From assembly GCA_002785065.1 (NCBI GenBank), contig PFLI01000047.1, forward strand, positions 1 to 6,532: a DNA stretch of 6,532 nucleotides, written 5' to 3'. Shown one piece after another: positions 1 through 6,320 of this stretch; the first letter of the stretch is position 1, and every line of letters begins with the position of its first letter. The position numbers were made by a program, and so were the translations under genes. The stretch is from Candidatus Roizmanbacteria bacterium CG_4_10_14_0_8_um_filter_33_9 (GTDB lineage Bacteria > Patescibacteriota > Microgenomatia > UBA1406 > GWC2-37-13). The notes under the pieces were generated by a model, which was not told the DNA's origin, made no database searches, and worked only from the letters and a program-made list of their open reading frames with translations.

Positions 1-16
1 GATTGATATTTTTCAT
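1..16 (-). CDS. Possible first codons of a gene cut by the left window edge
   Basis: An ATG at 16-14 on the minus strand opens a frame (M-K-N-I-N) that runs off the window. It lies about 65 bases downstream of the expected start site of a near-consensus minus-strand promoter (88-117), which is the main reason to suspect a gene here. No clear Shine-Dalgarno site precedes it. Five residues cannot identify a product. Because the other edge of the window carries the end of mraY on the same strand, the next gene of a dcw cluster (often murD) is one guess, but nothing visible proves it. Confidence 0.25.
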
Positions 17-41
17 AAATTTACTGTTTACGCCTAACGTA

Positions 42-58
42 ACTCGCCCTTGGCGAGT
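42..58 (-). other. Hairpin in the leader of the leftmost promoter
   Basis: A perfect 7-bp inverted repeat (ACTCGCC, 3-base loop, GGCGAGT) stands out as GC-rich in AT-rich surroundings. It would lie in the 5' untranslated part of the transcript from the 88-117 promoter. Outer CGCC and GGCG blocks on either side could add a further 4-bp stem. No T-run follows on the minus strand, so it is not an intrinsic terminator. A leader stem affecting mRNA stability or translation, or a protein-binding site, are both possible. Confidence 0.5.
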
Positions 59-70
59 GAAGTGGCGACT

Positions 71-100
71 ATATAAGATTATATTAGATTATATAAGATT
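71..100. repeat. Three tandem 10-bp repeats (ATATAAGATT type)
   Basis: The unit is repeated three times without spacing: ATATAAGATT, ATATTAGATT, ATATAAGATT, with one mismatch in the middle copy. The 10-bp period is close to one helical turn, so a bound protein would meet the same face of the DNA in each copy. On the minus strand the copies read AATCTWATAT, and their junctions create two TATAAT hexamers 10 bp apart (93-88 and 83-78), the first serving as the -10 box of the promoter at 88-117. An operator array, or a copy-number-variable repeat tuning that promoter, are the natural readings. Confidence 0.7.
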
Positions 101-117
101 AGGTACTTATTTGTCAA
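88..117 (-). promoter_or_regulatory. Near-consensus sigma-70 promoter firing leftwards
   Basis: On the minus strand, a perfect TTGACA (117-112) is separated by 18 bases from a perfect TATAAT (93-88). Transcription should start near position 81 and leave the window on the left. The promoter lies just past the vsr stop codon, so it serves a gene outside the window rather than vsr. The -10 overlaps the tandem 10-bp repeats, which suggests repression or tuning by a repeat-binding protein. Confidence 0.7.
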
Positions 118-148
118 GTATAATAGAAAAACCTGTACGTTCTAACAT

Positions 149-565
149 TTAATTTTTTAGTAAAGAAATTTTGATATTTTTCATTATTTTGTTTATACAC
201 TTATCGGTTTTTCCTTGAATTTCCGTCTTCCAAAACCTTAATACCTTCCAACCTTCCTCTTTCAATCTTTTATTAACTTCTATATCTCTTTTAATATTGA
301 GCGCGATTTTATCTATCCAAAATTTTTTATAGCGCCCTTTTTCTTCATCATAGTTTTTTCCATGCCAAAAATCTCCGTCACAAAATATAACAATTTTATA
401 TTTAGGAAGTACTATATCCGGTTTACCAAACAAAGAATTTTTTACTCTAAATTTTATTCCTTTTGCAAATAAAAACCTTCTTAGTTTAAGCTCGATATTT
501 GTATCTTTATTTTTAACCGTACGCATTATTTCACTACGTTTTTTCCTAGTAAATATATCGGTCAT
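149..565 (-). CDS. vsr: Vsr-family (very short patch repair) DNA endonuclease, zinc ligands apparently missing
   Basis: This is a 138-aa PD-(D/E)XK-type nuclease of the Vsr family, slightly shorter than E. coli Vsr (about 156 aa). The family nicks DNA beside T:G mismatches left when 5-methylcytosine deaminates; some relatives in restriction islands are thought to act as restriction nucleases. Visible motifs are the N-terminal KKRSEIMRTVKNKDTNIE (E25), the core FGKPDIV (D50), IFCDGDFWHGK (H68), and a later FWIDKIALNIKRD block. E25, D50 and H68 align with the catalytic E25, D51 and H69 of E. coli Vsr. The usual cysteine in GCFWH is Asp here (D65), and the later cysteines are also absent, so the structural zinc site looks lost. 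The start is fixed by an in-frame TAA at 571-569. No Shine-Dalgarno site is visible. It is divergent from the cytosine methyltransferase with a 38-bp gap, the classic pairing. No terminator follows. Confidence 0.92.
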   Translation of the reverse strand: MTDIFTRKKRSEIMRTVKNKDTNIELKLRRFLFAKGIKFRVKNSLFGKPDIVLPKYKIVIFCDGDFWHGKNYDEEKGRYKKFWIDKIALNIKRDIEVNKRLKEEGWKVLRFWKTEIQGKTDKCINKIMKNIKISLLKN

Positions 566-603
566 TGTTTAATTCTTAAAATACATTATAATGATAATAT
601 ATC
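565..603. promoter_or_regulatory. Compact bidirectional promoter with a shared symmetric -10
   Basis: The 38 bp between the divergent start codons contain a perfect 10-bp palindrome, CATTATAATG (584-593). It provides TATAAT on the plus strand (587-592) for the methyltransferase and on the minus strand (590-585) for vsr. On the plus strand, TTGTTT at 565-570 with a 16-base spacer can act as a weak -35; it overlaps the vsr start codon. No good -35 is seen for vsr. The predicted plus-strand start is only about 5 bases before the methyltransferase ATG, so that mRNA may be leaderless, which fits the lack of a Shine-Dalgarno site. The vsr leader would be about 13 bases. Confidence 0.6.
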
Positions 604-1671
604 ATGGCCAGGCATAAAAAACTTATCGCAATAGACTTGTTTGCAGGAATAGGAGGAATCCGATTGGGACTGGAAAAAGCCGGATTTAATGTGGTATTTT
701 CAAGCGATATTGATGCTTATTGTAAGCAAACTTTTGATCAAAATCATAAAGAAAAATTAATTTTAAAGGATATTAAAGAGATTGATTCTTCTGAAATTCC
801 GGAGCACGATCTTTTAACGGGAGGATTTCCATGTCAGCCATTCTCAATGGCAGGACATAGAAGAGGTTTTGATGACGAAAGAGGTCATTTATTTTTTGAA
901 ATTAAACGAATACTTAAAGATAAGCAACCAAGAGCTTTTTTATTGGAGAATGTGAAACATCTCGAAAAACATAATGGAGGTGCTACTTTTGATCGTATTA
1001 AAAATATATTGGAAAATGAGCTTGGATATAAAGTTTTCTATAAGATATTAAATAGTAAAAATTTCGGATTAGCCCAGAGTAGACCACGAATATATATCGT
1101 TGGTTTCAAAAACCATGATATTAAATTTAATTTCCCCGACCCTTTAACTTTAACTCCACCACCAATTTCGACAATCTTGGAAAAAGGAGATATTGAAGAT
1201 TGGTACTATTTATCTCAAAAATATTATGAAGGTTTGATTAAACATAAAGAAAGACATCGAAAAAAAGGACACGGTTTTGGTTTCAACATATTGGAAACTA
1301 CGGATATATCTTATGCGCTTGTTGTTGGTAATATGGGTAGAGAAAGAAATTTGATAAAAGATGTAGTTAAGCCATGGTTTTATAAGGGTGGAAATCAAAA
1401 GAGCGGGATACCAAATTCCGATGGTGTTAGGCGATTAACTATTAAAGAATGTTCTCGACTTCAAGGATTACCAGAAAATTTTACTTTTCCGGTATCCAAA
1501 ACGCAAGCTTATAAACAAATTGGTAACTCTGTAGCTATCCCGGTAGTTGAAGCTATCGCTAAGGTTATAAAGAAAGCATTGTACCTGGAAGAAAAAACAA
1601 AAAATAAGGATGAATTTGTAAAAGATAGACTTCAAGAATTTTTTATTCCATATACTCCTTCACCTATATGA
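604..1671 (+). CDS. DNA (cytosine-5) methyltransferase, Dcm-like
   Basis: This 355-aa enzyme transfers a methyl group from S-adenosylmethionine to C5 of cytosine in a specific DNA site. All core motifs are present in order: I (DLFAGIGG, 11-18, AdoMet binding), IV (GGFPCQPFS, catalytic C77), VI (ENV, 115-117), VIII ([11 protein letters not shown], 158-168), IX ([15 protein letters not shown], 276-290) and X ([14 protein letters not shown], 301-314). The target-recognition domain is about 170-275 and includes KGHGFGF and NMGRERNL blocks, as in Dcm-type enzymes; the exact target cannot be read, though CCWGG-like sites are plausible. The start is fixed by an in-frame TAA at 595-597. It is divergent from vsr and is the only plus-strand gene here. 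Its last 12 codons overlap the end of the opposing sigma/HARE gene. It appears complete and active. Confidence 0.96.
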   Translation: MARHKKLIAIDLFAGIGGIRLGLEKAGFNVVFSSDIDAYCKQTFDQNHKEKLILKDIKEIDSSEIPEHDLLTGGFPCQPFSMAGHRRGFDDERGHLFFEIKRILKDKQPRAFLLENVKHLEKHNGGATFDRIKNILENELGYKVFYKILNSKNFGLAQSRPRIYIVGFKNHDIKFNFPDPLTLTPPPISTILEKGDIEDWYYLSQKYYEGLIKHKERHRKKGHGFGFNILETTDISYALVVGNMGRERNLIKDVVKPWFYKGGNQKSGIPNSDGVRRLTIKECSRLQGLPENFTFPVSKTQAYKQIGNSVAIPVVEAIAKVIKKALYLEEKTKNKDEFVKDRLQEFFIPYTPSPI

Positions 1672-3326
1672 ACAAACTTCCCGCTGTTATCCAATATAGC
1701 CCTTACGTTCGCTTTCGAGGTACTTTTATACTTTCCTACATAATTTAGTATTTGAGTCCAATGTATTGGAAATCCTGCTTTTTTTATACATTCTTCAACC
1801 AATACAACGCTCGATTCTTTTCTTATCCCCCAGTTAACTAAACCATATGTTCCTTTTACGCCAACATGTGCAAATATGGGTGACTGAATTAATAAAGAAT
1901 GAGCTCTTCTTACATCGATATCTTTTTCATTTTTATATTGTTCATTCACTTTATATGTAATTTCGGTGAAATGGAGAGGTGTATTTTCTTTTTCAAGGAC
2001 ATTTTGCATCATACTTATCCAAATTCGCGTAGAACTATGATTTTTTAAGTATGTACTATACTCGTTTATTTTTCGTTCTTGAATATGAGGATGAATGCTG
2101 CAACATTTAGCAATAAATATATCGGCAGATATAGTCTGATTGTCGATAACCAAATCATTATTTAAGCCTATTAGTTTCTTAATTTGATCTACAGTTAAAG
2201 TAGTTTGAGCTTTTTTTATGCCTTGATATATTTTTTCAAATATAAGGTTAAGGTTAAAGTTAACAAACAAAGGAGAATACAAACTAACGTCTCCGATTTT
2301 TACAGTGTAAATTCCTCCAAGATCTGTAACTAAATCCAGCAACGAACTACCGTCAAAGTTATTATTTCCAATTATTGGAATTAATAATTTATCTGCTTGT
2401 TCATCGGATATTATTCCTCCTTCTTTGAGAATTACGCTTTCAACTGCTTTTTTTATAATATTTCTGGCAGTATTCGTAGGGTGTCTTAGTTTTTTTAATG
2501 CTCTCGCTTCAATTTGTCTAATTCTTTCTCTGGTCAACTTATAATCGTGACCAATTTCTTCTAATGTTTGTCTTTCGCCCGTTTTCAATCCATATCTCCT
2601 CACAATAATTTCTTTTTCTCGTGAATCCTTCAGTCTTAATAACATAAAAGTTACAAGATCTTCATTGTTGACGTTTTTACCGAGTAGCGGATTTGAGGGG
2701 TTAATAAGTTCCATCGATATTTTTATTATTGATTTTCTTCCTATTCCTTCAGCTTTCCACAATTTGTTAGTGGGTACAGATAAAATATCATTAATCGTAG
2801 TAATGTTAATTTTCGCTAATGCGTTAATTATCTGTTGAGTAAGTCCCAACTGGTCAATATAAACATCTCTATTTAAAGATGTTTTTAAATACCTTTCTTC
2901 ACCCAACCAATCATATGTGGCATAATTATTAGGCGATATGGAAACATATTCCTTTTTTTCTTGAATAACTTCCGTAGTAAATATTGGGGAAGAACTTAAA
3001 TTGGTTTTATTATTTTCTTTTATTGGTTCGGGATCTATTGTTCGAGTTTGGGGTAATCTTTTTCCGGTAAAGTCTTCATAGGCTTTATCTATATATCGAA
3101 GTGAGGCGATTCCAATTTGTTTCATCACTATTAAACAATCTCTCCCCGTTTTTTCCAAATCTCTAATCGTATATATGCCATTTCTTTCAAGTGCATTGAG
3201 TACTTTTGTTGGAAGATATAATAATTCATCAATACCCGTCTCGGGATTATATTCCGCTTTACTCAATTCTATTTTTTGCTCTTTTTTACCTATAGATTCG
3301 GTTAATTTATTCCAAATATTTAACAT
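1632..3326 (-). CDS. Alpha-CTD/sigma-70 region 4/HARE-HTH fusion DNA-binding protein
   Basis: This 564-aa protein is built from transcription-machinery parts. Residues about 33-90 resemble an RNA polymerase alpha C-terminal domain ([15 protein letters not shown]), and a second copy lies at about 155-208 ([18 protein letters not shown]). Residues about 222-283 are a sigma-70 region 4 with [10 protein letters not shown] and [19 protein letters not shown], nearly the -35-binding helix-turn-helix of housekeeping sigma. The middle (284-425) may hold another winged helix. Residues about 432-500 look like a HARE-HTH domain, and 502-564 a second related winged helix (each ending G-V-K/Y-G-x-Y/V-G-like). 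Sigma regions 2 and 3 are absent, so it should not melt promoters alone. It is the last gene of the minus-strand operon, 6 bases after the ATPase stop, with a Shine-Dalgarno GAGGGAG. HARE domains are known from modification and restriction proteins, so a sensor of modified DNA or a regulator is likely; the exact role is unknown. Confidence 0.85.
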   Translation of the reverse strand: MLNIWNKLTESIGKKEQKIELSKAEYNPETGIDELLYLPTKVLNALERNGIYTIRDLEKTGRDCLIVMKQIGIASLRYIDKAYEDFTGKRLPQTRTIDPEPIKENNKTNLSSSPIFTTEVIQEKKEYVSISPNNYATYDWLGEERYLKTSLNRDVYIDQLGLTQQIINALAKINITTINDILSVPTNKLWKAEGIGRKSIIKISMELINPSNPLLGKNVNNEDLVTFMLLRLKDSREKEIIVRRYGLKTGERQTLEEIGHDYKLTRERIRQIEARALKKLRHPTNTARNIIKKAVESVILKEGGIISDEQADKLLIPIIGNNNFDGSSLLDLVTDLGGIYTVKIGDVSLYSPLFVNFNLNLIFEKIYQGIKKAQTTLTVDQIKKLIGLNNDLVIDNQTISADIFIAKCCSIHPHIQERKINEYSTYLKNHSSTRIWISMMQNVLEKENTPLHFTEITYKVNEQYKNEKDIDVRRAHSLLIQSPIFAHVGVKGTYGLVNWGIRKESSVVLVEECIKKAGFPIHWTQILNYVGKYKSTSKANVRAILDNSGKFVHIGEGVYGIKNS

Positions 3327-3332
3327 AAATCT

Positions 3333-5165
3333 TTAAGCTCCCTCTTTAACTTCATAGGATTCGTTTAATAAGAACTTTTCCAGATCTGTTGAAGCTTTGT
3401 CATATATTTTGGAATAGGTTTCATCAATAACCCTTTTTGCGTCATCTACCGATAATACACCTCCCTCGCTCTTTGCCTTTGCTTCTAATGCACTCGTAAT
3501 AAAAATGTTAACATAACATTGAAAAAGATAATTCCGCCATTCTACGGAATCTTTACCATATTTTTCAAGAATCTTTCTTGCTAGTAACTTTTCACGATTA
3601 ATCCAAAAAATTTGTTCCGATACGTCTTGAAGTCTTTGTTCAATAACATGGTGTCTTTCGGTAAAGTTAACCGTAGTACCCGGATTTAAAGGATCATCTT
3701 GACCAGATATCAGTACTCTGGGAAATCCCATCCCTTGTTTCTTTTGATCTCCTTTCCCACCACCTTTTCCGCCCCCCGATCCTAAGCCATCTTTTGTTTC
3801 GCTTTTTCCATTTTTTCCTCCTCCGGAACCTTCATCACCCAGACCACCTGTTGATGAACCTTTTTCGGGACCGCCCAAAATTTCTCTTAAAAATTTTGAC
3901 ATGAATTGATTTTTCCATTTATTCAAAAATTCATTAAATATTTCCGAAGTATGTAATTCTTCAATTTTTTGCTTCTCTTTTTCTTTATTTCCAATTTTTT
4001 CCGCTACTTCATCAACTTTTAAAGCAACCCATTTTAACAATGCCTTGACCTTATCGCTTTCTACAAGCTTTTCTCTATCGTTTTGAACACAATCATCCTC
4101 CGGATCTTCCAAAATCGGACAGGAACATTCTCCGTATATGAATTGTGCCTGTGGATAATATTTTAAAAATCCCAATTCGTGCATGCGATAGGAGGCGATT
4201 ACGCCCGCTTCACCTATAAAATCGATACAGTTTAACTCAGCGCTATGACCGGAATGACCAAAAGGAATAGAAGAGGTCTTAAGAATCAATTTTCCGGATG
4301 TAAATTTGTGAGTCGACATTTCTATTCTTCTGTTTTCATTTCCTTCTTCATATTCTAAATATTCCGGAATATCAAAAATAAATGGATCTTTAAATTCGTC
4401 AAGCGGCTGAACTTCATTCATCGTCACACGGTTCATAACAAATTTTCCATTATGAATAACCGATACTTGACTATATTTAAGCGCACGTCTTGATTGGGGA
4501 TGATGTTTGATTTTCTGAATTAACTGAAAAACCGAAATTTTCTTAGCAATATTTTTCGGACGAAGACCTTTGACGACGGTAAATCCAGTTTTTCCCAACA
4601 TTATTTTTCTTTTAATATTCTCGAGAACAAAACCGTCAAGACCAGCCATTTTAAGCGCCTGATCAGGAGAAATCTTTTTATCTTTAAATCCTTGAGCAAA
4701 ACCATATTTCTTATGATCACTAAAACCGAAAATGTTCAAATATCCGTCTCTGTAAGTAATAAAATGAGAGATATTAAACATTTGACGCATATAAAATTTA
4801 CCACCATTACCATGACCACCATGAACTCTTAAACGAATCCCTTTTTTTGCCCCTCGTTTTGCAGCTTCAGGATCACCCCACCTTTTTAAAGCTTTATTGA
4901 TGTCCGTTGATGTCATACCTACATAATCAATCATTTCAAATACGGGAATATTCACCGAACCACCGTCACCATCGGTAAAACGCATGACCACATATTTATT
5001 TTCATCGGGAACATCCTGTCTGATATAAGCATCTATGGAGTTTTTAAGCCATTCCGCCAATCCCTTTTCATGACTAAAGTTAAAGTTATTACCAATAATA
5101 TCTAATAAATGATCATCAAATTCATTCGGTTCTTCAATTATTGAAATCACATTGTCGGTTTTCAT
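3333..5165 (-). CDS. GHKL (Hsp90/MutL/MORC-like) ATPase
   Basis: This 610-aa protein has an N-terminal GHKL ATP-binding fold: N-box E38-WLK-N42-SID45, G1 motif D80-YVGM, a glycine-rich ATP lid HGGHGNGGK (115-123), and a G3-like GKTGFTVVKG (191-200). Such ATPases dimerise on ATP binding and act as clamps, as in MutL, gyrase B, Hsp90 and MORC. Residues about 200-380 form a transducer-like region that ends in a Cys-containing block (C347, C349, C359) followed by NDR (362-364). A low-complexity Gly/Lys linker (about 431-478) leads to an alpha-helical C-terminal domain (about 495-605, FWINREKLLARKILEKYG). The start codon overlaps the upstream stop as ATGA and has a strong Shine-Dalgarno AAGGGGGG six bases before it, arguing for translational coupling and co-expression. 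GHKL ATPases of MutL/MORC type are known partners of cytosine methyltransferase and Vsr genes in restriction-modification islands. No nuclease motif is apparent in the protein itself. Confidence 0.87.
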   Translation of the reverse strand: MKTDNVISIIEEPNEFDDHLLDIIGNNFNFSHEKGLAEWLKNSIDAYIRQDVPDENKYVVMRFTDGDGGSVNIPVFEMIDYVGMTSTDINKALKRWGDPEAAKRGAKKGIRLRVHGGHGNGGKFYMRQMFNISHFITYRDGYLNIFGFSDHKKYGFAQGFKDKKISPDQALKMAGLDGFVLENIKRKIMLGKTGFTVVKGLRPKNIAKKISVFQLIQKIKHHPQSRRALKYSQVSVIHNGKFVMNRVTMNEVQPLDEFKDPFIFDIPEYLEYEEGNENRRIEMSTHKFTSGKLILKTSSIPFGHSGHSAELNCIDFIGEAGVIASYRMHELGFLKYYPQAQFIYGECSCPILEDPEDDCVQNDREKLVESDKVKALLKWVALKVDEVAEKIGNKEKEKQKIEELHTSEIFNEFLNKWKNQFMSKFLREILGGPEKGSSTGGLGDEGSGGGKNGKSETKDGLGSGGGKGGGKGDQKKQGMGFPRVLISGQDDPLNPGTTVNFTERHHVIEQRLQDVSEQIFWINREKLLARKILEKYGKDSVEWRNYLFQCYVNIFITSALEAKAKSEGGVLSVDDAKRVIDETYSKIYDKASTDLEKFLLNESYEVKEGA

Positions 5166-5797
5166 GATTTACCCCCCTTCATATTCTCAAAATAGTTTAT
5201 GACGTCACTAAATTTTAATAATAAAAATTGATTAAGATTATTCAAAACAATATAAAGCTTTGGATTATTAGATTTTGAAGCATCAACAGCCTCTTTTACA
5301 TTATTAAGTCTTCCCAAGAAATCAAATTTTTTAGTTCTTACTGTTGTTCCTAAATAATCATGAAAGTCTATATCTAAGATTTCATCTTTTTTTCCGGAAG
5401 CGAATAAGTTAAAAGCTGAGGTGTGAATAATTCTATTAATCTCATCTTCCATTGACTTTGTATATTTGTCAGGTTCCATGGCAAAATCGTAATCACCTTT
5501 TTTAAAAATTTCCTTTAATTTTTTACCGTATTCAAGTCCCTTTTTGGTTAAGGAAAAATACTTTCCTCCGGATAAAACTAAACCTTTTTTTTTGAGATCA
5601 CTATATAAAGGTTTATGAATAATATCTCCCGTATCCGGATAGTTAGGATAACCTCTTAATTGAAAATCCGACCTAAACATTTTAAAAGATTTAACGGCTA
5701 TATCTTCAAAACGTACTTTTTTTGAAGTTCCCTTTGAAAGAATAAAAAGAGACAAAAGAATTTTTTCAGAACGGGTAAATTCTCTAGTATTTTCCAT
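5162..5797 (-). CDS. Winged-helix-like accessory protein of the ATPase operon
   Basis: This 211-aa protein belongs to no family that can be named with certainty. Residues about 8-95 look like a winged helix-turn-helix: helices at 8-22 and 29-42, a loop rich in Tyr and Pro (RGYPNYPDTGDI), a helix LYSDLKKKGLV (64-74), and a beta wing GGKYFSLTKKGLEYGKKL. The C-terminal half (about 110-205) is predicted mainly helical and could serve for dimerisation. No catalytic motif or membrane segment is visible. It sits 11 bases after the 73-aa gene, and its stop overlaps the ATPase start (ATGA). No Shine-Dalgarno site precedes its ATG, so its translation may depend on ribosomes finishing the upstream gene. 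A DNA-binding partner of the ATPase, or the operon's own regulator, are reasonable guesses. Confidence 0.8.
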   Translation of the reverse strand: MENTREFTRSEKILLSLFILSKGTSKKVRFEDIAVKSFKMFRSDFQLRGYPNYPDTGDIIHKPLYSDLKKKGLVLSGGKYFSLTKKGLEYGKKLKEIFKKGDYDFAMEPDKYTKSMEDEINRIIHTSAFNLFASGKKDEILDIDFHDYLGTTVRTKKFDFLGRLNNVKEAVDASKSNNPKLYIVLNNLNQFLLLKFSDVINYFENMKGGKS

Positions 5798-5808
5798 ATA
5801 TAAAATAA

Positions 5809-6030
5809 TTATAATCGAAAACCTTTTTTCGGTTTTAGATAAAACTTATGTTTAATAATTCTAAGTTGCTCTTCTAATGCAGAAATGATCTTTTTTATAT
5901 CTTCATCGGAATAATCATAATTTGATTTGTTTGAAAGATTACCAATTAATCGAAGCTTATCCAAAGTTGCAGAAGTTCGCAATGTAGCCAAACGTATAAA
6001 TTTTTCTCGCCTGTTCTCCATTTTACTCAT
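5809..6030 (-). CDS. Small helical protein heading the operon
   Basis: This 73-aa basic protein is of unknown function. It contains RLATLRTSATLDKLRLIG (about 13-30), then NLSNKSNYDYSDEDIKKI (31-48), then a helix ALEEQLRIIKHKF (51-63) and a short tail ending KKGFRL. From memory, similar short proteins with an R-x-x-G-N-L-S-N-x-x-N-Y-x-Y block head operons in accessory and restriction-like loci, but no role is established to my knowledge. The first ATG is preferred because an AAGG lies 8 bases upstream; the next ATG (codon 4) has no such site. It is the first gene after the operon promoter, which suggests a structural or regulatory subunit needed early, or an antitoxin-like or DNA-mimic partner. 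No helix-turn-helix or enzyme motif is evident. Confidence 0.82.
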   Translation of the reverse strand: MSKMENRREKFIRLATLRTSATLDKLRLIGNLSNKSNYDYSDEDIKKIISALEEQLRIIKHKFYLKPKKGFRL

Positions 6031-6062
6031 AATATTGCCTTCATTATTAGATCAATAAAAAA

Positions 6063-6091
6063 AGCATAACACAGTTATCATATAAAATCAA
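6063..6091 (-). promoter_or_regulatory. Promoter of the four-gene operon, with extended -10
   Basis: On the minus strand, TTGATT (6091-6086) is followed by exactly 17 bases and then TATGCT (6068-6063), with a TG one base before the -10 (TGTTATGCT), the extended -10 arrangement. Transcription should start near 6056, giving a leader of about 25 bases with an AAGG site before the ATG at 6030. No better candidate was found between the first gene and the upstream terminator. Confidence 0.6.
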
Positions 6092-6093
6092 CA

Positions 6094-6112
6094 TCTAATA
6101 TTAAATATTAGA
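6094..6112. promoter_or_regulatory. 19-bp perfect palindrome upstream of the operon -35, likely operator
   Basis: TCTAATATT and its exact complement AATATTAGA flank a single central base (6103). The site ends two bases from the -35 box and is centred about 47 bases upstream of the predicted transcription start. That is a usual position for an activator touching sigma or alpha-CTD, though repression is also possible. The half-site resembles the tandem repeats at 71-100 (shared 9-mer ATCTAATAT). Confidence 0.6.
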
Positions 6113-6216
6113 AATATAATAACTATTTTGAGTATATATGCATATAAATATCACACTTAAACAAAATGTAGAAAATTGACATAAGAGAACATAAAAAATT
6201 CATGGTGAAGGACTAT
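6113..6216. other. AT-rich spacer between the mraY terminator and the operon operator
   Basis: No gene is seen in this stretch. It contains a 12-bp self-complementary run TATATGCATATA (6135-6146), possibly another protein-binding or flexible site. A plus-strand TTGACA at 6176-6181 has no acceptable -10 partner. Otherwise it is plain AT-rich sequence. Confidence 0.4.
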
Positions 6217-6260
6217 AAAAAAAGCCGCCGGCATGGGGAAAGCAAACCGCACCGACTGCT
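6217..6260 (-). terminator. Intrinsic terminator downstream of mraY
   Basis: On the minus strand, the arm AGCAGTCGGTG (6260-6250) can pair with TGCCGGCGGCT (6233-6223) over 10 of 11 positions, with three G-U pairs and one A-G mismatch, around a 16-base loop. Seven Ts follow immediately (6223-6217), the first of them within the stem. It would end transcripts arriving from mraY and insulate the island operon. The loop is longer than usual, so strength is uncertain. Confidence 0.6.
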
Positions 6261-6286
6261 ATATTAAAACTTATAACTTCTGTGAC

Positions 6287-6319
6287 TTAACCCCATACGG
6301 TTTTTTCGTACGCGGTTAA
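6287..6319. repeat. Imperfect hairpin (TTAACC/GGTTAA)
   Basis: Six base pairs (TTAACC 6287-6292 with GGTTAA 6314-6319), a 3-by-3 internal loop, then four base pairs (TACG/CGTA) around a 7-base loop of mostly T on the plus strand. It lies in the mraY 3' untranslated region, directly beside the next inverted repeat. This could be RNA structure in the 3' end of the transcript. Confidence 0.45.
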
Positions 6320-6320
6320 A

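Noticed and set aside
31..104. Integron attC-like site (GCCTAAC ... ATTAGGT)
   Set aside because: The right core lacks the required GTT and the inner boxes do not pair as in attC; no integrase or cassette array is visible.
608..612. CCAGG site at the methyltransferase start as a methylation-based switch
   Set aside because: The enzyme's target is not known, and only two CCWGG sites (also 1584-1588) were seen in the window, no more than expected by chance.
1210..1398. 62-codon minus-strand open frame inside the methyltransferase
   Set aside because: It lies opposite the well-supported methyltransferase target-recognition region, has no ribosome site, and reads as a low-complexity shadow frame.
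1632..3326. Full sigma factor
   Set aside because: Only region 4 is present; regions 2 and 3 are absent and other DNA-binding domains take their place.
6202..6319. Two short plus-strand frames (21 and 28 codons)
   Set aside because: No promoter with a usable -10 or convincing ribosome site, and they overlap the minus-strand terminator and hairpins.
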